This document shows positions 1-5,789 of a stretch of DNA of 5,789 nucleotides, piece by piece. A program made the position numbers and the translations under genes. Origin of the DNA: Planctomycetaceae bacterium (GTDB taxonomy: Bacteria; Planctomycetota; Planctomycetia; Pirellulales; Pirellulaceae); the NCBI GenBank assembly GCA_018658605.1, contig JABHUV010000054.1:1-5789 (forward strand), given 5' to 3'. The notes under the pieces are model-generated. The model was not told where the DNA came from. It was given only the letters and a program-made list of their open reading frames with translations, and searched no databases. Position 1 is the first letter of the stretch; every line of letters begins with the position of its first letter.

Positions 1-655
1 CGTGCAAGGTTCCGAGCCTCGACAAAACAATAAAGCCAAGACCGCTTCACTGCTATTAATCGTACTGCTGCTGTGGCTCGTTACCGCTAGCATCTTCAGT
101 CCCACCTCGGCAAACACGTCGCTACTAGGTTTAGCGTCACCGGCAGTTGCCGCATTGACCATAGCCGTACTGATGGTGCTTACTCGCTGTCTAAAAATGA
201 GCGATGCACGGGCCTCCATCAACTTGCAGATGCTAATAACCATTGGGGCGGCTCTTGGATTAGGCAAAGCACTACAAGAAAGCGGGGCTGCTGCCGAAAT
301 TGCAAATAGCATTTTCACGTTTGCAGGAAACCACCCATGGGTCATTCTCATCGCCCTCTATATTCTCACAGTGGTGCTAACCGAGACGATTTCCAACAAC
401 GCCGTTGCTGCGATGCTATTACCTTTAGCTATCGAAATAGCCGCCACTGGCGATTGGAATGCCCGACCATTTATTTTTACCATTACCATCGCCGCTTCGC
501 TCTCGTTTGTCACTCCAATCGGCTACCAAACTAATCTTATGGTCATGGGCCCTGGCGGTTACCGAGTGAACGATTATTTCCGCTGCGGATTACCGCTGGC
601 GATCCTCATGGGAATCTGCGCCATAACGTTAATCCCTGTCGTCGCCCAATTCTAA
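1..655 (+). CDS. SLC13-family (DASS/ArsB-NhaD-like) permease, C-terminal part
   Basis: This is the C-terminal 217 residues of an integral membrane transporter. The reading frame is open at the left edge, so the GTG at 2-4 is probably internal and the gene is cut by the window. About six hydrophobic stretches are visible (roughly residues 16-34, 40-62, 76-91, 112-130, 134-148 plus 156-172, and 195-215 of the visible part). Two family signatures stand out: TETISNNAVAAMLLPLA near 127-143, resembling the SNT/SNN helix-break motif of SLC13 carriers, and TPIGYQTNLMVMGPGGY at 171-187, the second ion/substrate-binding hairpin. In SLC13 permeases these two re-entrant hairpins form the Na+ and anion sites. 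The GPGGY ending resembles the bacterial subgroup that carries TrkA-C (RCK) domains in mid-protein, which would lie upstream here. The substrate (dicarboxylate, sulfate or other anion) cannot be decided. It ends in TAA and converges on the EF-hand gene. Confidence 0.85.
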   Translation, partial: VQGSEPRQNNKAKTASLLLIVLLLWLVTASIFSPTSANTSLLGLASPAVAALTIAVLMVLTRCLKMSDARASINLQMLITIGAALGLGKALQESGAAAEIANSIFTFAGNHPWVILIALYILTVVLTETISNNAVAAMLLPLAIEIAATGDWNARPFIFTITIAASLSFVTPIGYQTNLMVMGPGGYRVNDYFRCGLPLAILMGICAITLIPVVAQF

Positions 656-723
656 AGAATTTTCCCGCACGCGAGACTATCCGGTACTATTAGCTATCAA
701 GATCATCAGTAAACACCACCAAT

Positions 724-770
724 AAAAAACTGCTAAGCCGCAACTTAAAGCAAGTTAGAGTTTAGCAGTT
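724..770 (-). terminator. Intrinsic terminator between convergent genes, best oriented for the EF-hand gene
   Basis: The arms AACTGCTAA (728-736) and TTAGCAGTT (762-770) are perfect inverted repeats, with an extra G-T pair inside. A nested hairpin AACTT/AAGTT (742-746/752-756) sits in the loop. Read on the minus strand, the stem runs straight into six T residues (729-724), the arrangement of a rho-independent terminator about 50 nt past the EF-hand stop codon. On the plus strand it lies about 70 nt after the permease stop, but only a broken T-rich stretch follows, so termination there would be weaker. The stem is AT-rich, so strength is uncertain. Confidence 0.65.
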
Positions 771-823
771 CTGATTGTTTACGGTTTGCGTCAGCGATAC
801 ACAACACTACCACATGACGAAAT

Positions 824-2428
824 CTATCTTTTTGATAACGCTGTGGCGATTTCCAATGGGGTGATTTTTCCGTCACCGTTAGAATCTGCCGAGGACTTGA
901 TCATTGAACTCTTCTGCGTCGCTATGGATATTTCACCACCATCAAGCATTCCGTTCTTGTTCTCATCATATTTAGCTATTTGAGAAACAGCGAATTTGAT
1001 GTACTTTTCATCTGGACCACTCGTCGCGGCCGGGGCAGCTTTAGATTCGCTCGAACCACCTTTGCTAGTCCGCGATTGACCTGTAGTGGTTCGAGGAGCA
1101 GATACACCTCGCACATACCCGCTTTTCGTTGTTTCCAAAGCTTCGCCAGGCGTAATCACACCGTCACGGTTTGCATCGTATGCGTAATATTCAGCAAGCG
1201 TTTTTGCATCCCATTTCCCTGTATATTCAGACATGGCAACTTGTCCGTCGCTGTTTTTGTCAGAAGTTATATACCAACCGGGCAAACCCTCGGGCAAGCC
1301 TTCCTGGGGTAACTTAAATCGATAACTACCACTGCCGACATAGTCTGCGCCACCTCCACTTTCTGCCGCACCCTGCGATCTGCCGCTACTTCCACCTCTT
1401 GACGATGATGAATCCCCGTCTCGACTTGATTGGCTAAATCGACTTGACATCCACTTTCCTAATTCATCCTTAGTAATTTTACCGTCTTTGTTCGTGTCCG
1501 CTGCGGAAGGATCCGTGCGGAAATTCTTATATTCGGATTTTTCAATGACACCACTTTTGTTTGCATCATATCGCTCCATTATACTTCCGGCAAATTGAGC
1601 CATTCGGTCCGCTCCAGAACTGCCGCCACCAGGGCCGCCACCACCAAAACGACTACTGCCGCCACTAGCACGACTACTGCCGCCACTAGCACGACTACTG
1701 CCGCCACTACTGTCACTACGGTCCTGTGAACCACTGCTACCACCAACAGCACTACTTTGAGCTTGGCGTTGAGCTTCGCTAGTACGGCGCAATGAATACC
1801 GAACGGCTAGTTCACTGCGTGTCAGTTTTCCGTCACCGTTGCGATCCTGTTTCATCGGATCATCGCGCCAGCGAGCATTTCTGATTTCATCAGCTTCGAG
1901 GATCCCATTGCGGTTACGGTCATAGCGTTTAATTGTTTGTTCAGCTTCGGTAAAATCCGCTTCTTGCACAGGCACGTTTAGATATTCAGCCTTCGCGCCA
2001 AATCCAGGAACGGGAATCACATCTTCAATAACGTCAAATCCAGGCACAAGCGAATCCAAAGAAGCTTCTGCGGGCAACGGATTGCCTTGCATATCTTTGG
2101 GGCCACTAGAACCGCGAGAACTAGAACCGCGGGAACTAGATCCGCGAGAACTGCTGCCCTGTCCACCTTGCATTTGTTGGATTTTTTCACCCAATGTACT
2201 TAAGCGAATCGGGCGATTCATATCAATACCGCCGACGTCCCGAGCAATGCGTTCAATGAAAGGACGTGCGCGACCCTGTTCATCTGGCTCAAGCATACCG
2301 TTGCCGTTGGCGTCAAGTCGCTGCAGGAACCCCAAGGGACCACCTGATGACTGAGCGTATAGCATCTCAGTACCAAGAATTCCACTGAATAACATTAGCC
2401 ATGCAACGACTGTTGATTTCTTAGACAT
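824..2428 (-). CDS. Secreted multi-EF-hand calcium-binding protein with Ser/Gly-rich linkers
   Basis: A 534-residue protein. Residues 1-25 form a Sec signal peptide: lysines at 3-4, a hydrophobic core at about 7-20, and likely cleavage after LYA before Gln26. Nine canonical 12-residue EF-hand loops (D-x-N/D-x-D/N/S-G-x-hydrophobic-x-x-x-E) start at D39, D170, D195, D288, D311, D390, D418, D488 and D515. A degenerate loop at about 69-81 looks like the lost partner of the first. The loops form pairs 23-30 residues apart, which is the normal Ca2+-binding EF-hand module. Linkers are Ser/Gly/Arg-rich: SSSRG repeats at 92-108, SRASGG-type repeats at about 229-271, and a run at 331-360. A lead-in LPEGLPGW at 378-385 precedes the sixth loop. 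There is no catalytic domain, membrane anchor or sorting motif. It probably acts in the periplasm or outside the cell as a Ca2+-binding scaffold, buffer or adhesion protein; its exact role is unknown. The ATG is supported by the signal peptide directly after it; the upstream SD is weak. The gene stands alone between a divergent and a convergent neighbour. Confidence 0.88.
   Translation of the reverse strand: MSKKSTVVAWLMLFSGILGTEMLYAQSSGGPLGFLQRLDANGNGMLEPDEQGRARPFIERIARDVGGIDMNRPIRLSTLGEKIQQMQGGQGSSSRGSSSRGSSSRGSSGPKDMQGNPLPAEASLDSLVPGFDVIEDVIPVPGFGAKAEYLNVPVQEADFTEAEQTIKRYDRNRNGILEADEIRNARWRDDPMKQDRNGDGKLTRSELAVRYSLRRTSEAQRQAQSSAVGGSSGSQDRSDSSGGSSRASGGSSRASGGSSRFGGGGPGGGSSGADRMAQFAGSIMERYDANKSGVIEKSEYKNFRTDPSAADTNKDGKITKDELGKWMSSRFSQSSRDGDSSSSRGGSSGRSQGAAESGGGADYVGSGSYRFKLPQEGLPEGLPGWYITSDKNSDGQVAMSEYTGKWDAKTLAEYYAYDANRDGVITPGEALETTKSGYVRGVSAPRTTTGQSRTSKGGSSESKAAPAATSGPDEKYIKFAVSQIAKYDENKNGMLDGGEISIATQKSSMIKSSADSNGDGKITPLEIATALSKR
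1650..1709. repeat. 21-bp tandem repeat, about 2.9 copies, in the EF-hand gene
   Basis: The plus-strand unit CGACTACTGCCGCCACTAGC plus a final A is present identically at 1650-1670 and 1671-1691, followed by an 18-bp partial copy at 1692-1709. It is in frame and, on the minus strand, encodes a seven-residue Ser-Ser-Arg-Ala-Ser-Gly-Gly period in the linker between EF-hand pairs 2 and 3. The identity at DNA level, including third codon positions, points to recent duplication. Confidence 0.9.
2105..2149. repeat. 15-bp tandem repeat, three copies, in the EF-hand gene
   Basis: The unit ACTAGAACCGCGAGA occurs at 2105-2119, then with one substitution at 2120-2134 (G for A in the last triplet), and with one substitution at 2135-2149 (T for A at position 7). 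On the minus strand it encodes repeats of the five-residue period Ser-Ser-Ser-Arg-Gly, forming the linker after the first EF-hand pair. The unit length is a multiple of three, so copy-number change would keep the frame. Confidence 0.9.
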
Positions 2429-2760
2429 CGTAATACTCTAATAAACAAATTAAAATTAAAAAGAGAGGACTCTTAAAGCCTACCGCATAAAAACGTCAAT
2501 AACGAAACAACCACTGTTTCTTTCCGTTCTTTGTATACTGTCTAGTATATGCACGCTAATTAGTTATGAAGTTTCCAGCATCTTACCTGATATTAGTTAC
2601 CGGCTTCTCTCCAAAACACCGCAAAAACTGATTTGTTTCGCATTCTATAGCCACTTTTTCACACCACCATCGCATTCTACACTGCATACTTCGTCTAAAA
2701 TGCAAACCAACCGTTAATATCGAACCACTGATTGTCCTCCTTTTTTTAACCAAAATCTTC
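2429..2760. other. Divergent AT-rich intergenic region (332 bp)
   Basis: This is the non-coding stretch between the divergently transcribed EF-hand gene (-) and the rlmM-like gene (+). No convincing ORF, tRNA or structured RNA was seen. It must hold promoters for both genes, but no clear -35/-10 pair with good spacing could be found on either strand. Visible details are a TATACT-gtct-AGTATA inverted repeat at 2534-2549, a small AAGAG/CTCTT inverted repeat at 2461-2474, a 9-bp direct repeat CGCATTCTA at 2639-2647 and 2671-2679, and a T7 run at 2741-2747 just before the GTG start at 2761. No Shine-Dalgarno sequence precedes that GTG. Confidence 0.6.
2534..2549. promoter_or_regulatory. TATACT-N4-AGTATA palindrome, possible promoter -10 or operator
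   Basis: A perfect inverted repeat with 6-bp arms and a 4-bp spacer lies in the divergent intergenic region. TATACT resembles a -10 hexamer and is readable on both strands. It lies about 105 bp upstream of the EF-hand start and about 210 bp upstream of the rlmM-like start. No good -35 box at 16-18 bp was seen for either direction, so it is a weak promoter candidate or possibly a regulator binding site. Confidence 0.25.
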
Positions 2761-3894
2761 GTGACCTCTCAATATATATACTGCAGTTGCCAAAACGGCG
2801 CCCAACACGTTCTAAAAGACGAGATCCTCTCAGTTTGGCCTACGTTTCGCCTCGCCTTTTCCCGTCCCGGATTTGTTACATTCAAAGTGCCAGACGACTT
2901 CCCCGCAAACTCGCTCCCCACACTCGATTTGAAGTCAACATTCGCCCGCACCTCGGGCATTGGCCTCGGTAAAATCACCAACGATAATCAAACCCAAATG
3001 GTGCAGCAGTTAGTTGACGAGCTACCACTTAAATACCTTCCGACACTGAAGCACGTTCATGTTTGGCAACGTGATCCCGTACTACCAGGCAATCGTGATT
3101 TCGAACCGGGACGCAATGAGTTAACGGACAAGATCGCTTCTGAAATCGCACAAACACTTCAATCAGCAAATCTATCGACCGACACTGCCACCACCACTGC
3201 ATCTCTTGCCTCAGCAAATCGCATTGCCAAAGCGGACGAAGCGATACTTGACGTCATCATGGTCGAGCCCGATCAATGGTGGTTTGGTTGGCATCAAGCT
3301 ACTACAACCGTATCCCGCTGGCCGGGAGGCATTTACAGTATCCGCTTACCCGAACACGCGGTCAGTCGAGCGTACCTTAAAATGGCGGAAGCCCTGCAAT
3401 GGGCTAGATTGCCAATCGCTGAGCAAGATCTTGTGGCCGAAATCGGCAGTGCCCCTGGTGGTTCTTCCCAAATGCTACTGGAAAACGGTTTTCAAGTCAT
3501 TGGAATTGACCCCGCTCAAATGCATGCCAACTTGATCGAACACCCAAAATTCACACACGTGCGAAAAAAAGTGGCTGGGATGCGGCGATCTGGATTCAGA
3601 AACATCAAGTGGATCATGTCCGATGCAAATGCCACTCCTACCTATACACTCGACAGTGTCGAACATATCGTTACTCGAGACGACGTTTACATCCGCGGGA
3701 TGTTACTTACACTGAAGCTGACTAATTGGGAACTTGCCAAAGAACTTCCTCAATATCTCGACCGGATTCGCAGTTGGGGATATCAATATATCCGCACTCG
3801 TCAACTTGCATTCAATCGTCGCGAGATCTGTGTTGCTGTCATGAAGAGCCGCGCAATCCGCAGAATAAAACGTCACCGCAAAAAGTCGCGATAG
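2761..3894 (+). CDS. rlmM: RlmM-like 23S rRNA 2'-O-ribose methyltransferase
   Basis: A 377-residue SAM-dependent methyltransferase related to RlmM (YgdE), which in E. coli 2'-O-methylates C2498 of 23S rRNA. Length is close to the E. coli protein (about 366). The N-terminal part (1-70: YCSCQNGAQHVLKDEI, then FARTSGIGLG) matches the start of the THUMP-type RNA-binding half of RlmM; residues about 97-180 complete that half. The Rossmann/FtsJ-like catalytic half has SAM motif I EIGSAPGGSS at 227-236, then GIDPAQM at 248-254. The catalytic tetrad of the FtsJ/RlmM family is visible as K207 (AYLKMAEAL), D288 (IMSDAN), K319 (TLKLT) and E355 (NRREICVAV). The C-terminus is strongly basic (362-377), fitting rRNA contact. 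The GTG start is chosen because it puts the first strand at the same distance from the N-terminus as in RlmM; no in-frame ATG was seen nearby upstream, and no SD is visible. Family is clear; the exact target nucleotide is inferred. Confidence 0.82.
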   Translation: MTSQYIYCSCQNGAQHVLKDEILSVWPTFRLAFSRPGFVTFKVPDDFPANSLPTLDLKSTFARTSGIGLGKITNDNQTQMVQQLVDELPLKYLPTLKHVHVWQRDPVLPGNRDFEPGRNELTDKIASEIAQTLQSANLSTDTATTTASLASANRIAKADEAILDVIMVEPDQWWFGWHQATTTVSRWPGGIYSIRLPEHAVSRAYLKMAEALQWARLPIAEQDLVAEIGSAPGGSSQMLLENGFQVIGIDPAQMHANLIEHPKFTHVRKKVAGMRRSGFRNIKWIMSDANATPTYTLDSVEHIVTRDDVYIRGMLLTLKLTNWELAKELPQYLDRIRSWGYQYIRTRQLAFNRREICVAVMKSRAIRRIKRHRKKSR

Positions 3895-3926
3895 CAGCAG
3901 CATCGAATTGCGCTGTTTATTAGAAC

Positions 3927-4514
3927 CTACGGGCATCCTCCCTGTGACCCCCGCCGTAGTCCAATCGCATTTTTAAACTGCCGGTAAATCTTCGTGCTAT
4001 TTCGTGCTAATTCATGGTTGCAACCTTTTAAATGCCGCACGTCTGGACGCCAGGAATGCTCTGGCCAATGGACTGCAATCACGTCGATGCGTAAATCAAC
4101 CTGCTGCAAGTGATGGCGCTTTATGTAATCCATGCCTGCCGAATACAATCGCCTTAGCTTCACAACTCCTACCTTCGCTTCAGGACGGCGATAATCAATC
4201 CGCCGCAGGGCCTTGACCTCAACCACAACGACTTGCGACGGGCGACACACATGGTCAACCATCACCAAATCCATTTCACCCAAACCATAGTTCACTCGGC
4301 AACCAAGTACTGAATAGCCACGCCGCAATAAAAAACGCGCCGCTAATTTTTCTGCCAACTGACCTAATCGATGCGAGTCGCTCTTCTCGTTGTGACGACG
4401 AAACAAACCACGTGGTAAACAAGTCAGAAAACTGCGACTCAACCATGCCATCAGCCCCGTCGCCATACCCCACAAAATATTGATCACCACAAAACCTAGA
4501 GATCCCATATCCAT
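3927..4514 (-). CDS. yraN: UPF0102/YraN-family nuclease-fold protein
   Basis: A UPF0102 (YraN) protein of up to 195 residues. The core at about 49-165 shows the family pattern: RLGQLAEKLAARFLLRRGY (49-67), GLGEMDLVMVD (77-87), VVVVEVKAL (95-103), then RIDVIAVHW (142-150). D82, E99 and K101 form the D...ExK signature of the restriction-endonuclease-like fold. The family's role in bacteria is poorly defined; the fold suggests a nucleic-acid nuclease, consistent with its frequent position near rplS and trmD. The first 48 residues are not part of the core; 5-30 is hydrophobic and could be a membrane segment or an artefact of choosing too early a start. ATGs at Met17 (4466) and Met22 (4451) are alternatives, and Met22 gives a 174-residue protein closer to family length. 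The most upstream ATG abuts the U-tract of the preceding terminator and has no SD. It is third after trmD and rplS and converges on the rlmM-like gene with a 32-bp gap. Confidence 0.85.
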   Translation of the reverse strand: MDMGSLGFVVINILWGMATGLMAWLSRSFLTCLPRGLFRRHNEKSDSHRLGQLAEKLAARFLLRRGYSVLGCRVNYGLGEMDLVMVDHVCRPSQVVVVEVKALRRIDYRRPEAKVGVVKLRRLYSAGMDYIKRHHLQQVDLRIDVIAVHWPEHSWRPDVRHLKGCNHELARNSTKIYRQFKNAIGLRRGSQGGCP

Positions 4515-4551
4515 AAAAAAACACTCCGTGCTGTTTTGGCACCGAGTGTTT
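4515..4551 (-). terminator. Intrinsic terminator downstream of rplS
   Basis: On the minus strand, about 54 nt past the rplS stop codon, the arms at 4551-4539 (AAACACTCGGTGC) and 4531-4519 (GCACGGAGTGTTT) pair over 12 of 13 positions, with one G-G opposition. They enclose a 7-nt loop and lead directly into a run of seven T (4521-4515). This is a textbook rho-independent terminator for trmD-rplS transcripts. The next base after the run is the A of the first possible yraN ATG, so yraN transcription would need read-through or its own internal promoter. Confidence 0.85.
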
Positions 4552-4605
4552 GTTAATGAGGCTGGGTTGCCTCATGTTCGATTTGCATCATTCGTTGAGG
4601 TAAAA

Positions 4606-4971
4606 CTAACCCTTAACTGTAACTCGACGACGTTCTTTTAGACGAACCGCTTTACCAACGCGATCACGCAAGTAATAAAGCTTGGCACGGCGAACTTGAC
4701 TACTACGAGTCACTTCCACTTTGGCAATTCGAGGTGAATGCACTGGGAATTTACGTTCAACTCCTTGGCCAGCTACGATTCGACGAACCGCAAACATCTC
4801 GCGGGATCCACCGCCACTGCGGCCAATGACAACTCCACTAAATACTTGAATTCGCTCTTTTTCACCTTCAAGAATTCGAACGTGCACATCGACTGTATCA
4901 CCAACCTCAAATTGAGGTGCGTCTTCATTTATGCTAGACTGCTCGACTAAGTCCATGATCTTCTGGTTCAT
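4606..4971 (-). CDS. rplS: 50S ribosomal protein L19
   Basis: Ribosomal protein bL19, 121 residues, at the family's usual length (about 115-120). It sits at the 30S-50S interface of the large subunit. Family landmarks are visible in order: [20 protein letters not shown] (22-41), [18 protein letters not shown] (42-59), [20 protein letters not shown] (61-80), IAKVEV, then [20 protein letters not shown] (95-114). The ATG at 4971 matches the usual N-terminus, with a short helix before the PxFxxGD segment, and has a good upstream SD (GAGGG, 8 nt away). It follows trmD by 93 bp on the same strand, the classic trmD-rplS order, and is followed by an intrinsic terminator before yraN. No unusual residues were noticed. 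Confidence 0.98.
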   Translation of the reverse strand: MNQKIMDLVEQSSINEDAPQFEVGDTVDVHVRILEGEKERIQVFSGVVIGRSGGGSREMFAVRRIVAGQGVERKFPVHSPRIAKVEVTRSSQVRRAKLYYLRDRVGKAVRLKERRRVTVKG

Positions 4972-4979
4972 CTCTTCGT

Positions 4980-4984
4980 CCCTC
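4980..4984 (-). promoter_or_regulatory. Shine-Dalgarno site of rplS
   Basis: The minus strand reads AAGAGGGA with the GAGGG core 8 nt before the rplS ATG. It is the clearest ribosome binding site in the window, as expected for a highly expressed ribosomal protein gene, and it supports the start at 4971 over the in-frame ATG five codons later. Confidence 0.7.
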
Positions 4985-5000
4985 TTTTAAACTATAATCG

Positions 5001-5019
5001 TCCCCTTCCCACAAGGGGA
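5001..5019 (-). promoter_or_regulatory. Hairpin in the rplS 5' leader
   Basis: TCCCCTT (5001-5007) and AAGGGGA (5013-5019) form a perfect 7-bp GC-rich stem with a 5-nt loop in the 93-bp gap between trmD and rplS, about 30 nt upstream of the rplS start on the minus strand. No T-run follows in either direction, so it is not an intrinsic terminator. It could be an mRNA processing or stability element, or a regulatory leader structure; L19 leader structures are known in some other bacterial phyla. Function here is inference. Confidence 0.35.
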
Positions 5020-5064
5020 AGCATGATTTTGTTTGTCACTGTAATGTCATTGTTTAAGCAATTT

Positions 5065-5745
5065 TCACAGTAAATCTTCTCGCCGTTCGCGAGTTCGCTG
5101 TAAACTCTGCTCCTGACGCCACTGAGCAATCTCCCCATGGTCGCCACTTAATAAAACTTCCGGCACTGTGTGACCACGAAAGTTTCGAGGTCGAGTGTAA
5201 TGTGGGAACTCAAGCAACCGATTACCCGTTGAAAACGAATCATCTTGGCTACTCTGCTCGTCACCTAACACTCCCGGCACAAGCCGAATCATGGAGTCGA
5301 TCAGTGCCATCGCACCAACTTCACCACCGTTTAATATGTAGTCCCCAATGGATATTTCCAGTGGGTTCAATATATCAACAACTCGCTGGTCAAATCCCTC
5401 ATAACGGCCACACAATAATATATGACGAGGGCGTTGTACCAGTTCTTCTACTAACCTTTGGTTTAACGGTTGACCCGCTGGTGTTAGCATAATCAAATTA
5501 CCAGGGCTTCCCCCAGTCTTTTGAACTGCTTCAACACACTCAACCACTGGTTCGACTTGCAACACCATTCCTGGACCACCACCGTAAGGTCGATCATCCA
5601 CTCGCTGATGCTTGTCTAATGTCCAGTCACGGATATCATGCAAATCAATTTGCACTAGTCCATTCTCGATTGCCTTGCTTAATAAGCTCTGACTAACGTA
5701 ACCAGAGAAGATCTCTGGGAACAATGTAAGAACATCAAATCGCAT
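5065..5745 (-). CDS. trmD: tRNA (guanine-37-N1)-methyltransferase
   Basis: TrmD, 226 residues, transfers a methyl group from SAM to N1 of G37, 3' of the anticodon, in tRNAs for Leu, Pro and Arg, preventing +1 frameshifting. It is a dimeric SPOUT enzyme with a trefoil knot. Landmarks: MRFDVLTLFPEIF at the N-terminus, VDDRPYGGGPGM (49-60), LTPAGQPLNQ (87-96), GRYEGFDQRV (113-122) and EISIGDYILNGGEVGAM (130-146) in the knot, and VPGVLGDEQSSQDDSF (156-171). R154 and D169 correspond to the catalytic Arg and the general base Asp of the E. coli enzyme. The C-terminal domain has FPHYTRPRNFRGHTVPEVL and ends at RREDLL, so it lacks the tail of about 25-30 residues found in E. coli (255 aa); many bacterial TrmDs are similarly short. 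GGGA lies 5 nt before the ATG as a weak SD. The upstream operon partner (often rpsP/rimM) is outside the window. Confidence 0.98.
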   Translation of the reverse strand: MRFDVLTLFPEIFSGYVSQSLLSKAIENGLVQIDLHDIRDWTLDKHQRVDDRPYGGGPGMVLQVEPVVECVEAVQKTGGSPGNLIMLTPAGQPLNQRLVEELVQRPRHILLCGRYEGFDQRVVDILNPLEISIGDYILNGGEVGAMALIDSMIRLVPGVLGDEQSSQDDSFSTGNRLLEFPHYTRPRNFRGHTVPEVLLSGDHGEIAQWRQEQSLQRTRERREDLL

Positions 5746-5789
5746 GACAATCCCAACTTGTAGCTTTCACCACTAAAGATTAGTCATCA

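Noticed and set aside
980..1312. Plus-strand 110-residue open frame inside the EF-hand gene
   Set aside because: It is a shadow of the opposite strand. The minus-strand frame has a signal peptide and intact EF-hand loops across this region.
1650..2149. Short repeats that might suggest a CRISPR array
   Set aside because: The repeats are directly tandem, have no unique spacers, have 15- and 21-bp units that keep the reading frame, and encode Ser/Gly/Arg linkers of a clear protein.
3895..3926. Bidirectional terminator between the convergent rlmM-like and yraN genes
   Set aside because: Only a 4-bp imperfect stem (CAGC/GCTG) could be found in the 32-bp gap, with a T-run of three; this is too weak to annotate.
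4276..4575. Minus-strand 99-residue open frame overlapping the yraN start
   Set aside because: It lies in another frame over yraN and the rplS terminator, and its sequence has no recognisable family. The yraN frame carries the conserved motifs.
5001..5019. Intrinsic terminator after trmD
   Set aside because: The stem is good but no U-tract follows on the minus strand (the next bases are CGATTA), so it is not a rho-independent terminator.
5065..5070. Possible frameshift or premature stop truncating the TrmD C-terminus
   Set aside because: The protein ends right after the conserved RTxxRRxxLL segment, as many TrmD proteins of about 225 residues do, and the following spacer shows no TrmD-like coding sequence.
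5202..5492. Plus-strand 96-residue open frame antisense to trmD
   Set aside because: It overlaps the conserved TrmD knot region completely and has no recognisable domain or start context.
5702..5718. Perfect 7-bp inverted repeat CCAGAGA/TCTCTGG just inside trmD
   Set aside because: It falls on codons for the conserved FPEIFSGYV segment near the TrmD N-terminus, so coding constraint plus chance explains it. There is no sign of a regulatory partner.

Overview
The window carries ordinary chromosomal genes: one transporter fragment, one secreted calcium-binding protein and a small translation/RNA-modification cluster. It most resembles a planctomycete, probably a marine Pirellulales-like bacterium. 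The evidence is a secreted protein with many EF-hands and Ser/Gly-rich linkers, including an LPEGLPGW-type lead-in that I associate from memory with planctomycete EF-hand proteins, together with generally weak Shine-Dalgarno signals and moderate GC. This placement is an inference; no rRNA or other decisive marker is present.

Layout, left to right. Positions 1-655 (+) hold the C-terminal half of an SLC13-type membrane permease that runs off the left edge. A hairpin with a U-tract at 724-770 lies between it and the convergent gene at 824-2428 (-). That gene encodes a 534-residue exported protein with nine canonical EF-hand loops and one degenerate one, arranged as five pairs separated by Ser/Gly/Arg linkers. 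Two of these linkers are encoded by short tandem DNA repeats. A 332-bp AT-rich divergent intergenic region follows (2429-2760).

Positions 2761-3894 (+) encode an RlmM-like 23S rRNA 2'-O-methyltransferase starting with GTG, with the K-D-K-E catalytic tetrad intact. It converges, with only 32 bp between, on a minus-strand series transcribed right to left: trmD (5745-5065, tRNA m1G37 methyltransferase), rplS (4971-4606, ribosomal protein L19) and a yraN/UPF0102 nuclease-fold gene (4514-3927). An intrinsic terminator separates rplS from yraN, and its U-tract runs directly into the first possible yraN ATG.

The trmD-rplS pair is the widely conserved ribosome/tRNA-modification operon, and yraN is a common neighbour of it. 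With the rlmM-like gene alongside, the right half is a translation-maturation neighbourhood. I see no phage, insertion sequence, CRISPR, toxin-antitoxin or other defence system. The least ordinary items are the architecture of the EF-hand protein with its repeat-encoded linkers, and the start/terminator arrangement of yraN.
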